Notes under the pieces: generated by a model
Seen by the model: only the letters and a program-made list of their open reading frames with translations
Told to the model about the DNA's origin: nothing
Database searches by the model: none
Assembly (NCBI GenBank): GCA_015847255.1
Contig: JADLZK010011554.1
Location: 124,001 to 188,000 of the forward strand
Direction of reading: 5' to 3'
From: Hyparrhenia diplandra
Taxonomy: Eukaryota; Streptophyta; Magnoliopsida; Poales; Poaceae
Length of the DNA stretch: 64,000 nucleotides
Made by a program: the position numbers and the translations under genes
Shown here: piece after piece, positions 1 through 10,886 of the stretch
How positions within the stretch are numbered: position 1 is the first letter of the stretch
How the letters are laid out: each line of letters begins with the position of its first letter

Positions 1-1932
1 ATGCACTTGTGTTCTATCAATGCAACAATTATGCTGCTGCATGCACCATTGATTGCATTTGAGCCATTGGTTAATTTTGAGCTACTCATGACATGGATTG
101 CAAGAGGTGGTTTGGTGTCAGCATTAGCTACTGTCAGTCTGAACTTCTGGTGCTCCATTATATTAGTTTCTGTTGCTTCTATAGTGGTTTGGTTGAATCG
201 GTCCGTCTGTTAAACTTGTTGATCCAACACGTTCATCAACAAAAGCATAAAAGATCACTGCAGCGGTTTGAGGGCAAGCCGCATTTCAAGGGGTGGGGAA
301 TGTCAGGACTGTCAGGTGGGGCCCATGATACAGGTTGGCAGATAGGGCAATGAGCTACAAAAGGAGACGAAGTGGGCAGGGATCGGCATCGAATCAATTA
401 ACCAGAAACAGAATCCCCTCCCCTCAGTTACTGTTCTTCTCCCTCCTCAAGTCTTCCCTCTCTGTACCGGATCTTCTAGAATCTTACCTTCCTCCTAGCA
501 CCATAGTTTCTACTTACTGATTCCGGCCTCCCTTCCCCTGAGGTCTTGTATCTATCTGCTTCCAATCGAACTACCTAATAGTGAGTTGCTAACAGAGACA
601 TATAAATACAAAGGTGTTTTCTCTAGATTATAAATATTCTTTAGATTTGAAAGCACTGACACCTAAGTAGAATGACTAAGAGTGAGCAACTGGAAGTAAT
701 TGCTAGCTTGGGGCAGCCCACTTATTTATAGAGCAATTAATTACACATTTCCAAACATATCCTTAGATATTTCCATGAACCACTTAACCATAGGACATAA
801 TGGTCCAAGTTATGAACACCGGATGGTCATGATACTTTCACGAAGACACTTCGCCTCAATGTAATCTCTCTAGTGTCACCACATGCCGCATCAAGATGCT
901 CATCTGTTTTTGAGGCCAAAACCAGGCAAACCCACCACCAAAGGTTTGTGGCCCAAACCACCATACCTAGTTGGAGTCACATGGACTACGCTTCCTCGAT
1001 GTTCTCGACACATGTCATCACTTGTCCTTGAGCACGTGATCACCAAGTCCTGGTGCCCCCATTTGACCTGGTCAACTAACGTCTTGACTTAATCTACACC
1101 ATCGTTTTTTGGGTCTACACCGTATACGTCATCTTCAGATTTGCTTGTCGATGTCCCCAAATGTTAGCCACCCACAGTTAGTCCTTCGGTCCCTCGGTCC
1201 AAGCCTCCATGCCCGCCCTTCACCACTTTCAGCACATCGGCACAAAATCGCTTAACCTTTTGTGTTGTCGTTGATTGTCTGAATGCTCTACACTTACACG
1301 CCACAAAGACGAAACATGTTGCACAACACTACACTCACATCATGGAAGTCTCAAACATTGAACCAAAGCTCAGTCACCTCTTGACTATCACTTATCATCC
1401 TAACACATGGGCACATATCCACTATGTCTTTGTAGCTAAACTTTAAACATTAACGTTAGACTACTTATTTGGAGCCTCCAATGTTAAAATCTAATTTGTA
1501 ATTACTAAAGTTTAGATCATAGGATTAATGAAATGCTCGTGTAAGTTCATCAGGGTTGTAAGTGTGGTATACATGGGAGAGAGTTTTCTCTAAGATCATG
1601 CACATAAAGACAACAATGGCCTAAAAACCTTCCTATGTAACAGAGTCAAGGAAAAACTTTTCAATTAAATGTTGACCATGCGTTGTACATGCAACATGAG
1701 CATATTTAATACATAGGCATGTAATTTCCAAGCATGTATTTCCTTTTGCTCTGACAAATCATAAGGTAGCTTTGTACAAGTGTCTCTGTCTCACGGAACA
1801 GAACACGTGTGAAATCCTGAACTACATCTCATTCTGAAAACATTACACACCTGAACTGAACTACAACCCCTGCCCTGCACTCACCCTGCAAATACAAATA
1901 TGGAATTTTCACCCAAGCTGTCGAGCAAAAAA
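1..1932. other. Gene-free left edge
   Basis: I see no supported gene here. The first 600 bases look like non-coding flank, possibly the 3' flank of a gene outside the window, with only short chance reading frames. Bases about 840-1400 are richer in CCA-type words and may be old repeat sequence, but no terminal repeats or protein similarity are visible. The last part is the 3' flank of the minus-strand transporter that ends at 1933. Confidence 0.5.
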
Positions 1933-3972
1933 TCAAGATTTGCCATTGTTGTACTTGCACAAGTGCGTGAAGATCACAAAGCTGATGAAGCACAAGAGAG
2001 CTAAGAACCAGTAGAAATTATCTAGGCGTGCCTCCCGTGGATCGTCAGAGAACCATCCCCGGGCGTTGCCGGGCCTCGCCGTTGCCATCTCGAGCGCTGT
2101 GATCAGGAACGCGCCGAGGAAGCCGCCGACGCCGAAGACGCTGAGGTAGAGCCCGATGCCGGTGGTCCTCATGGAGGCCGGCACCTGCGTGTAGAAGAAC
2201 TCCTGCATCCCCACCACCGTGAACACGTCCGAGATCCCCAGAAGGACGTACTGCGGCAGGAGCCAGAAGATGCTCAGCCGCCGGACAGGCGCCACGCGGA
2301 GCCGCCACGACTCGACCAGCGCCGCGGTGACCATGGCCACGACGGAGAGGACCATGCCGACGCCGATCCGCTGGAGCACCGTGATGCCGTCGCTGCCCCC
2401 GGTGACGGCGTTGATCAGCGGGATGATCATCCTGTCATACATGGGCACGAGCAGGATGATGGAGACGGTGATGGAGCTCTGGAGCATCGCTGGCGGGATC
2501 ACGAAGGAGCCGGAGCTGGCGCCGGCGCCGACCGTGTGGTCCATCAGCATGCCCTGCTTGGTGAAGAACGTCGTTGGTTGCTGGAAGATCACCGCGAAGA
2601 CGAGCAGGATCGCCCAGATTGGCAGGAGGCCGAGTATGACCTTGGCCACGCTGGGAGCAGCCTCATCCAGGGACGACTCCTTTGTATCATCTGCTGGTTC
2701 AGCTTTCAGTGGCTTCTCTTGCAACCTGCAACGTTCCAGATGTTGCGCCATTAGTATGTACTGTTGCAGCTACAAGAAATGCTCGTACGATAACAAGATC
2801 AAACACACATACTCAAGCTCAGAAGTGGCGTCGTCGCCATTGTCGTCTCTCGACGGCAGACTGATCTTTCGGCTAGCAAGAATCGACTTGAGGACCTTGA
2901 AGACGCTATTCGGAGACGGCCTGCAGCCGGCGCCCTTTGGCTGCGTCGTCTGCTGCTTGTACAGAGGGGTGCAGCAGAAGAATGCCGCGACGGACATGGC
3001 CATGACGGCGCTGGGGATGGCGAAACCGAGCCCCCAGCCGAAGTTGTCCTGGACGTATGACATGGTGGAGTTCCCCAGCAGGCTGCCGCTGCACATGCCG
3101 AAGTACCACCACTGGAAGAACATGCTCTTCACCTTGGCCTTCTCCTCCGCCGTCGCACCGGGCTCCGTGTCATCGTCGTCGTCGTCGTCGTCTCCGATGC
3201 TCAGCTGGTCGGCACCGAAGGCTTGCAGCGAAGGTTGGTATCCACCTTGCCCGATGGACATCAGGTAGAGCGGGAAGAAGAGCGTGGAGCGCGGCATCCG
3301 TGTCCGCAGCAGTGCCCATGCGGTGAGTGCTACCATTCCCTGACCAAGGAGGAACAGAGTGTCAGACTCGGAGTATCGGAGGGAAGCAGTAACCTACTTT
3401 TGTAACGAAATATGGCACTGACTCGATGTTTTTAACTGCACGCCAGAAATTGAACAAAAAGCTGCAGAATTGGCCTAGCATCAAAGATGGTCGTCGTCGA
3501 GCATGCATAGAAATTAATGAACAGGGTACGAAACGATCATGGCCGGACTTACGAAGACGTAGAGCAAGGAGGATGCGGCGATGGTGCAGTAGCGGTCCCA
3601 GTAGGAGTCAGCCAGGATGGCGCTGACGAGCGGCAGCATGAAGCTGACGCCGTTCCAGGCGATGACGCTCTTGGCCGCCGCCGCCGTGCTCATCCCCACC
3701 ACGCCGGTGAGGTACGTCACCAGGTTCGACCCCACCCCCCTTGTTCGCGAACCTCTCCACGCCGGCCATCGCTGTGCCACATCGATCACAACGTCACCGA
3801 TCTAACAGGCAGGTTCGACTCGATCATCTCGATCGAACCGCATTACTGTACTTGAAGCTAGCAAAGACAGGTTTGGTCGTCGAGTAGAGAGGTGGCATTG
3901 TTGATTACCTATGATCAGAACGCATGGCCGGCTCAGCGTCGCCTTCTTCGTCGGCGTCTGCTTCTCCGACAT
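1933..3972 (-). CDS. NPF (NRT1/PTR) family transporter, NPF5-like, with 1-nt frameshift
   Basis: Plant NPF proteins are 12-helix plasma- or vacuolar-membrane proton symporters for nitrate, peptides, hormones or secondary metabolites; the substrate here cannot be predicted. The exons I place are 3909-3972, 3553-3771, 2807-3339 and 1933-2725, all with GT..AG borders. They encode about 535 aa. Visible family blocks are VERFANKG at the first helix, [64 protein letters not shown] and the C-terminal [12 protein letters not shown]. An acidic loop carries eight Asp from a GTC/GAC repeat. In exon 2, a run of six G (minus strand, 3735-3740) sits where five would keep VERFANKG in frame with [10 protein letters not shown]. 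Exon 2 is therefore one base too long. Start ATG 3972 lies about 70 bases from a TATA-like box. The family call is firm; the subfamily is tentative. Confidence 0.9.
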
Positions 3973-4040
3973 GGTCGTTGTCGGCGGCGGCGAACCAGAC
4001 TTGACACTGGCAGCTCGGCCGGCTTCTTGTGCGGATGGCG

Positions 4041-4048
4041 TACTTATA
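4041..4048 (-). promoter_or_regulatory. Putative TATA box of the NPF gene
   Basis: TATAAGTA on the minus strand lies about 70 bases upstream of the ATG at 3972, the expected spacing for a plant core promoter with a short leader. Nothing else was tested. Confidence 0.45.
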
Positions 4049-5552
4049 GCGCCCGACGACTCCGACGACCGACCGCCGAGTCGGCGGGAGCTTCTTTTTC
4101 CTCTCCATTACACATCGCGCACTCGGAGCGAGATGAAACCAGCGCAAAAGCTAGACGACGACAGTGGATACGTTTCTACGGCAGGCAAGCCGTTGTTGCC
4201 CCGCGCCGGAGGAAGTGGAATCCACCACCACTGCCAACACAACAAGTGACAGACCGACCGGACCGGCCTCCTCCTGGCTTTTCAGCAAAACAAACAAAAG
4301 GGGTTTCGTTGCTCTGCAGGGAATGGAGATATGGAGCTGGTGGTTTCTCCACAAGACCGTACCGGCAAAGGAACGGTTGAACGAGACAGGTGATCAGGCC
4401 GGCCGGGCTGCTGTTACAAGGACATTCTTGCTAGTGCAAAACACACACGATTTGCAGAAAAATTAAAGCAGCAGAGAATTGACCTCGATCTTTTTCAGGA
4501 CCTGCTGTGCAGATTGTCGCTAGCTATGTGTTCCAAAGCTGAATGAAATATACTACATAATGATCCAGCTTTGGAGTACTCGAACTCGACTTGTAGTTGT
4601 CTGATCGAGCGACGATGTCCATGTCGATGTTGGGGGATTCCTATTCCCAGGTGAACATGGCCTCGGTTTCTTCGGCTGCTCTCTTGCATTCTTGCGTAGG
4701 TGAATCAGACAGAATTCACTAGCCAAGCAGCAGCATCATCATCTAGTGAAACTTGTTAAGATCAGAATGAAATGATGAATCATTCGATGGGTTAATTCTC
4801 CCAAGATAAGAAATATGATTTTTTTGAAACTCTTGAAAGATAAGTTTTTTTTTTTTTTTTTTTTTTGGGGGTTGGGGAGGGGGCGGGGGTACAAGACATT
4901 GGGGCTCCTCGACTACTTACTGGGTACCGAGCCATGCATTTGCTCAAGAGGTAGCCTATTTACGCCATCTAATCTTCAAATTTATCCATGTACTTGTAAT
5001 GCCTCAAGACAAGAAATGTGACTCAATCACATTTGAGAAATTTTTTGTTGATATTGACAATTTGTGTGTGGTTCCCACCACACTTGCTACTCTGCTAGGC
5101 GTGGCCGGTGAAACCCGTGTGTTGACTATAGAAGTAGGTGGATATTCTCTCTTTTAACTGTTTCTTGCAACATATATAATCATGATGTCGAAAACCTAGA
5201 GGCGTCATAAAACATGTGCTCTTGCACCCAATTCTATGTGATGTTGTCTCAAAAAAAGAAAAATGTGTGATGCTCCATCAACCATCATCTAATTGTCAAC
5301 CTCCACCGATGCAAAGGAAAAGCCCAAAAGAAACCTGAGTTATATTGAGCACTCATCTCACCTAATTTCGGATTACTGCTCACGAGAAGGATGTGCCATT
5401 GAATTATGTATTCCTCCTAACTGGAGGTTGGTTTCAATTCCTACTTTATTTCCGTTTAACGCTTGGAACAATTTGAATTCAATATCTAAAGTTTTTTTTA
5501 AGGTATCACCGGAAGGGGGAATACCCCACCTGAATGGTTTTTCATTGATTCC
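4049..5552. other. Intergenic, low-complexity T run
   Basis: No gene is supported. Positions 4845-4866 are an unbroken run of 22 T followed by a G-rich stretch, which could be the tail of a retroposed sequence read on the minus strand, though no source transcript is recognisable next to it. Confidence 0.4.
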
Positions 5553-5579
5553 GGCACCCTCCAATGGATGGAGGGTGCC
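5553..5579. repeat. Perfect 11-bp stem hairpin
   Basis: GGCACCCTCCA at 5553-5563 and TGGAGGGTGCC at 5569-5579 form a perfect 11-bp stem around a 5-base loop. Six bases later comes CTAA. This resembles the hairpin plus CTRR end of a Helitron, but the base after CTAA is A instead of the T expected, and I found no matching 5' TC end. Treat it as a hairpin of unknown origin. Confidence 0.5.
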
Positions 5580-5716
5580 CGTCACCTAAATGTTCACACG
5601 GATTACAATTAATGCTAATTCATAACAACCAATTGAGACTAGAAATCAGCTATGGAGCGATCTTGAGGGCGTAGACGGCAGCTCCAGAGGCGGCAGGATT
5701 ACATGCAATCGGAGAG

Positions 5717-5885
5717 CAGGGGCGGATCCAGGGGGCGGGCTGGCCGGGCTACAGCCCCCCTGGAGCCTTAACTCACATGTAAAATATGGTTCATTAGTCC
5801 TTAAATTACCTTATTTTTAACTTTAGTCTGGCCTAATTGTCACTATTTAGTCCTCCTTGAGGAGCTTATCTTTGATCCGCCCCCG
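5717..5885. mobile_element. hAT-type MITE, 169 bp
   Basis: The ends CAGGGGCGGATC and GATCCGCCCCCG are inverted repeats with one mismatch. The flanks TCGGAGAG (5709-5716) and GCGGAGAG (5886-5893) form an 8-bp target duplication with one mismatch. CAG-starting ends and 8-bp duplications are typical of hAT elements. There is no coding capacity, so this is a non-autonomous MITE. Confidence 0.75.
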
Positions 5886-6668
5886 GCGGAGAGAATAATA
5901 TCTTCCAATGATGAAAAGTTGCAATGGCAAAAATATGGTACCAGAGGGGGCAAGAAAGGTGTCCTAGGACAGCTCACTAGATGTCCTTAAGTCTTGGTCA
6001 ATGTCCTAGGGCAGTTCATTTATTAAGAATGGAATTAGGACTAGGATTTGAACTTAAAGATGGAATGTCGACATTGGCCAAGAAAAGTATTGCTTTCTTG
6101 ATATTTAGTAGAATTCTTTTCAGGTGCATCATAGCAGAAACCTGATTAGTTATCACTTATCAACACCCGGATCAGATGCCATTTCCACACATGGATCGGA
6201 ACAGCGCTGGGAAACTTTAGTCGATAAATAAAGATCACGATAAGTGAGATGACAAAGCAGGGACAGCATCACGCTTCTTTCCCAGATGGTCTCTCCAGGT
6301 GCTGGCCGACGTGGAGATCACTTCACTGAGATGCATGGAACTTCTTTCTGGCTTCCTATTTTGTCTGCCCTGAAACTTGTGTGGTTTGGTGGAGAATTTA
6401 TGTGGACCTCCGTAATAGCCATAGTAGTTGGATGTTCACGTACGTTCTCAACTGATCGACTGCTTTCGTGACCAAGCACTACACTGACACACATTCATTC
6501 GGATAGGAGGAAGGAAACCCATTTGACGGTAGATCAAACAAGATTTCAAATGATGCAGTTATAAACTATAGGCCGGTTACGTGACAAGCATCTGGGCTAC
6601 TGCCAATGAATACTACTCACACTGTTTCAAATTATAGTTCGTTTTGGCTTATACATAGAAACCAAAGG

Positions 6669-7161
6669 CACTACTACATAAATGATTTTGCACGACGTTT
6701 ACAAATGATGACATTTGAAAACCGCCACGGTTAATACATAGAAAAACCGTGGGGAGAGATAAAAAAACGGGCGGTTTTTATTAAAAAATAACCCATGAAT
6801 ATTTCGGGCCTAAAAAGCCCATCTTGACCCGATATTAATAGTTTTTTATTTGACATTATTTCAACACCTCTCCTCTAGCCCCTTCCTCACTCTCTCTCCC
6901 CTCTCTCTCGAACACAGGCCTAAAATAGCCCTCCTGTTTAGCAAATTTTGGGATATTTAGGGCTAAAAAATAGCTCATGAATCCAAACACGGTCATTATG
7001 AAACAAATATACTACCAACTATCGGTTTTTTTATTATTTTTGGCCTATTTTGCCCGCCACGGAAAATCGTCGATTTTGCGTGACCCTCCGCTTCGTGGCG
7101 GTTATTTTTCGCCACGGAAAATGATTTTTGACCGTCATGCAAAATCATTTATCTAGTAGTG
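6669..7161. mobile_element. CACTA-type MITE, 493 bp
   Basis: The left end CACTACTACATAAATGAT and the inverted right end CACTACTAGATAAATGAT match for about 29 bases with two mismatches, and begin with the CACTA signature. CACTA elements make 3-bp target duplications; the flanks here read AGG and AGA, so the duplication is imperfect. The interior repeats the theme of a GCCACGG word on both strands, as expected for sub-terminal repeats. No transposase is present. Confidence 0.75.
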
Positions 7162-7305
7162 AGAGAGAAAAGCCAAAATATTTGAGGGGATAATTAGTTA
7201 ATAGACCTAAAATAGCCCCTCATGTTTGGCAACTTTTGGGCTATTTAGGGCTAAAAATAGCTCATGAATCCAAACATGGATTGTGAAACAAACAATACCA
7301 ACAGT
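6918..7305. repeat. Two direct copies of a ~100-bp segment
   Basis: The segment beginning CCTAAAATAGCCC and containing TAGCTCATGAATCCAAACA occurs at about 6918-7019, inside the CACTA MITE, and again at 7206-7305, just outside it, about 90 percent alike by eye. Both look like pieces of one older grass MITE family. The inside copy shows that the CACTA MITE carries or was hit by this sequence. Confidence 0.6.
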
Positions 7306-7554
7306 GGACTAACCGTGGCCCCCCCTACTTGGTATAGTTAATTAAAGCGGAATTTACTATATATCTCAATATTATACGTGACGTGGAGTCTCTCTCTCAT
7401 GCCTAAGAAGTAGAATATGCTAGCACTAGAATTCGAACTTGAGAACTCTATTCTTAATAAAATGATACCATGTTAAGTTTCACTATTGATCGATTCAAAA
7501 TTTTGGATGAATTGATTCTATTAGCAGTTGATTTGGGCTCATTTGCACTAGTAA

Positions 7555-7702
7555 AGTCCTATTTGGATCCTCTTAACTGTTAGAAGTTTTAGTTGGAGAA
7601 GTAACTTAATAGTTAAATGTTTAACTTACTTAATAGCTAAATGTTAGCTAGGTATACACTAACTATATACTATTAACTAGGGTCCAAAATGGAACCTCAG
7701 CT
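7555..7702. mobile_element. Probable MITE relic
   Basis: The ends ATTTGGATCCTC and GGTCCAAAATGGAAC are roughly inverted, and the interior repeats TTAATAGTTAAATGTT and TTAATAGCTAAATGTT words. This is the look of a common grass MITE with a TTTGGATCC end. Target duplications are not clear. Confidence 0.4.
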
Positions 7703-9564
7703 GATTTTTTAGCTCGATGATCATCTCAACAGGCCATAAAATCCAACAACGTCCAAATCTTGTCTATTCTAAGAAGATCTTGCTCATCATACAAATAGTG
7801 CTCGATATGCTGACCGGGCAAGGGGATTCAATGTCTAGCAAAGAAATCAAGCATGCCCTTTATCTCTCTAGCTCTATATAGACATAGGACAAGTGTTTAG
7901 TTCAACCCCACTAAATATTTTCTTTAGACCAAATTTAGTGGAAGTAAATCTAAATTTTTGGTATAGAATTGTAGCATCCTTGCAAGATATTAATTTAAGT
8001 GAACAAAGGGTGTCTTTATTTGGGGGCTAAATGCATCTGGACCTTTATAGTCAAGTCCATGTATGTTCGCGTTAATTAACAATGGAGTTAGAGTGTCACA
8101 AGATATCGACTAATTAAGGTCCCTATAAAAATTAAAAATTTTCTTTGTACCTAAAAAAAGGTGTGATTCTAACTAAAGATAATTTAGTTAGATGTAACTA
8201 GAATGATGACAAAAATTGTTGTGTTTGCCACTTTCCAAAAAACAATTCAACATCTTTTTTTTTTATTGTTATTATGCCGATTCTTATGGCATGCTATACA
8301 TATACTTTTTGGTTTAGCTCCTCCCAGTGATATGAATGACTTATTCATGTGTGGTCAAAAATTGCAAATAAAAAGTATATGAATGACTTATTGTTGGGCA
8401 ATTTGGTTGACAAGGAATAAAGTTTTTTTGATAAATGTAGACCAAAATCTTTTCTTGCAGGCTTGTTCAGGATATACATTTAAGGAGGATGTTTGCAACA
8501 TGAGGATCGCAAGAACCCCGATACATTTTACAACATCTTGAGTCATCGCAAAGGAGCAATTTTTTTATTTTTGTTAGGTGTTTTTTTGTTCCAATGAATG
8601 GTTATAGCAAGACATATTGGTCATGGTTATAAAGAATCTTATTTTGCTCCCGTCTACAAACATGTTACAGCTATCATTTTTTTTTAATTTCGAAATATTT
8701 TGTAATAATTCCACTGTCTATTGATAGATGAACTCCCGGATTATCCATTATCTAAAAAAATACATAGGACAAAGGTAAAAATATATTCTCGGTCATATAC
8801 TGAGAGACCGTCACCCTACTTTTTTAATTTCTGGATCCCTAAATTTATCACGATATCCAATACTGTTTAAATTGGTTTCAACCCACTGCATATGCTGTCA
8901 TAGCATGAAGACTCAATATTGGCATGGATCCAACAAATCTAGTATCTACATTTGCACGTATACACCGCAAACTTACAAATTAAAACCACACATATATAGG
9001 TCACCAAACTTGCTAAATGGGCTACTCGCTCGAGGTACCAAAATTTGAAAAGATGGTGTCATCTAAACTCCAAAATTATTGCTCGAGGCACACAAGGTAT
9101 AAATTACATTTATTTCAACGATGTTGATGCTGGTTGTTGCACCTAAACATGTGGATTCACATGCCCATCCATCTCTCATGTCTTCCCAACCCTCCCATGG
9201 TCCATTTGTCTCAATTAGCATGTCGCATTGGCATATGGAGCAGAAAAAACACATTTAAACACAATATACGATGCCCATAATAATTTTAGGGGCCTAGAAA
9301 TAGGAAAAAAGTATTTTGAGTCTAGATGCCTCGTTGACATATAGGCAAGCCGAATTTCAAGATTTTGCTTTTTGTCCTTCAAAGGTGCTCATGGGGTTCA
9401 CTTTACGTACTCTCCAGCAAAAAAAAAAAAACATAGTATTTTCACTTGACAAGATGTCAAACATCACAAACTTTGACTAAAATTGTATCACAAAATACTA
9501 AGACTTATAAGACAAAATATATAACGTTAAATTAGTTATGAAATATATTTTCATAATAAATTTA
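7703..9564. other. AT-rich intergenic DNA
   Basis: No gene is supported. The sequence is AT-rich with many homopolymer runs. Bases about 9450-9560 together with 10304-10410 look like one relic Stowaway-like MITE that was split by the foldback element at 9565-10298. Confidence 0.45.
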
Positions 9565-10298
9565 GAGTAAAATGCACGGGTACCTAAACTATTAGAGGCC
9601 AGGATATGCCTTAACTTACTAGGACAAGCATACATTTGTGAGATAAACCTAGGATCTTAAAAACAAATTTAGGCACAAACTATTGACCACTAGGACAAGC
9701 ATCTATTTGTGCGTAATAATGATACTCAATTCTTTTTTTTTCTTTCTTTTTTTTTTACTTTTATTTAACTAAAAGTATAACTAAGTTGTTATCAACTTTG
9801 TCACTGGCACTGCACACACATGCAAGATCTATTAAATTTTATAGTATTTATAGGAGATATTCATAGTATAAAATTCTCATAAGTATTCATTTTAATACTC
9901 TATTCCTCCCATATTTTTATTAACCAAACCAATTTAGTGAAGTGAAATTGTGAATTGTATATCTTCTCAAAATTATCATTTTTTGAGCCAATTTAAATAT
10001 ATATTTATGAGAATTTTATGCTATGAAATTTAATAGAACCTGCATGTATGTGCAAGTTAGTGGCAAAGTAAATAACAACTTAGTTATGCTTTAGTTAAAT
10101 AAAAAAAAAAAAGAAAAGAAAGAAAGAAAAAAAAGGAATGAAAAAAAGGAATTGAGTACCCAACTTTTTATGTTTTAAGTTAGAGTACCTATCTAGTATC
10201 ACAAAATAGTTTTGGTACCTAATCGATACGTTTTTTAGTTGGAGTACATATTTGGTACTCATCACAAAATAGTTTGGTATCCAGGATGCATTTTACTC
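9565..10298. repeat. 734-bp foldback element with target duplication
   Basis: The ends GAGTAAAATGCA and TGCATTTTACTC are perfect 12-bp inverted repeats. They are flanked on both sides by ATTTA (9560-9564 and 10299-10303), a 5-bp target duplication. The inverted similarity continues inward for about 300 bases per arm, including a T-rich/A-rich tract, a TTATTTAACTAAA-like word and its complement, and ATGAGAATTTTAT near the loop. There is no reading frame of note. The long arms could produce a double-stranded transcript. The transposon superfamily is not clear. Confidence 0.75.
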
Positions 10299-10886
10299 AT
10301 TTAGTTTATTTCAAGACATAAGTCCTAATTTTTTGCTATAAATTTGGTCAAAGTTAACAACTTTTGACCGACACACTTCCTAATAATTGTGTTTTTAAAA
10401 AACACATGGAGTACATGTATTTATAGGGGGTGAATGTGTGACGTATTGAGCGTTTTACTGTGTAAAAAAAAAAAAAAAAAATCCTTGAATTTTCATGTCA
10501 CCATGGACATTTTTTCTTTGATGATTGAATTTTTTTTTGACATGATATGCATGATAGATATATTCACTTGGCAGCTCACAGTTGCAATTCCAAATTCTTT
10601 TGGGTCCACAAGAGCAACAAAAACCGCACGCGCGCCGCGCATGAGGCATGACTGAGACCGACGCCGGTTCGCCGGCTCCCTCCCACTCCCGCCCCCCCCC
10701 GACCTCTGCTCCGATCTGCCGAGCTCAGGCCGCAGATACGAATAAAAATAGTCACTCCAGCAAACTGCAGCTTAAACTAATCGCACGGCGATCGCAGGAT
10801 CCGACGAGCCACCACCCGGCATCTCGTGCTCCTCCTCTGCTCGCTTCGCTTCCCACCGCTTGCCGAGATCCAAATCCAGCGCCGGA

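Noticed and set aside
2219..3268. 349-aa plus-strand frame over the NPF gene
   Set aside because: Antisense shadow of a clear multi-exon transporter gene.
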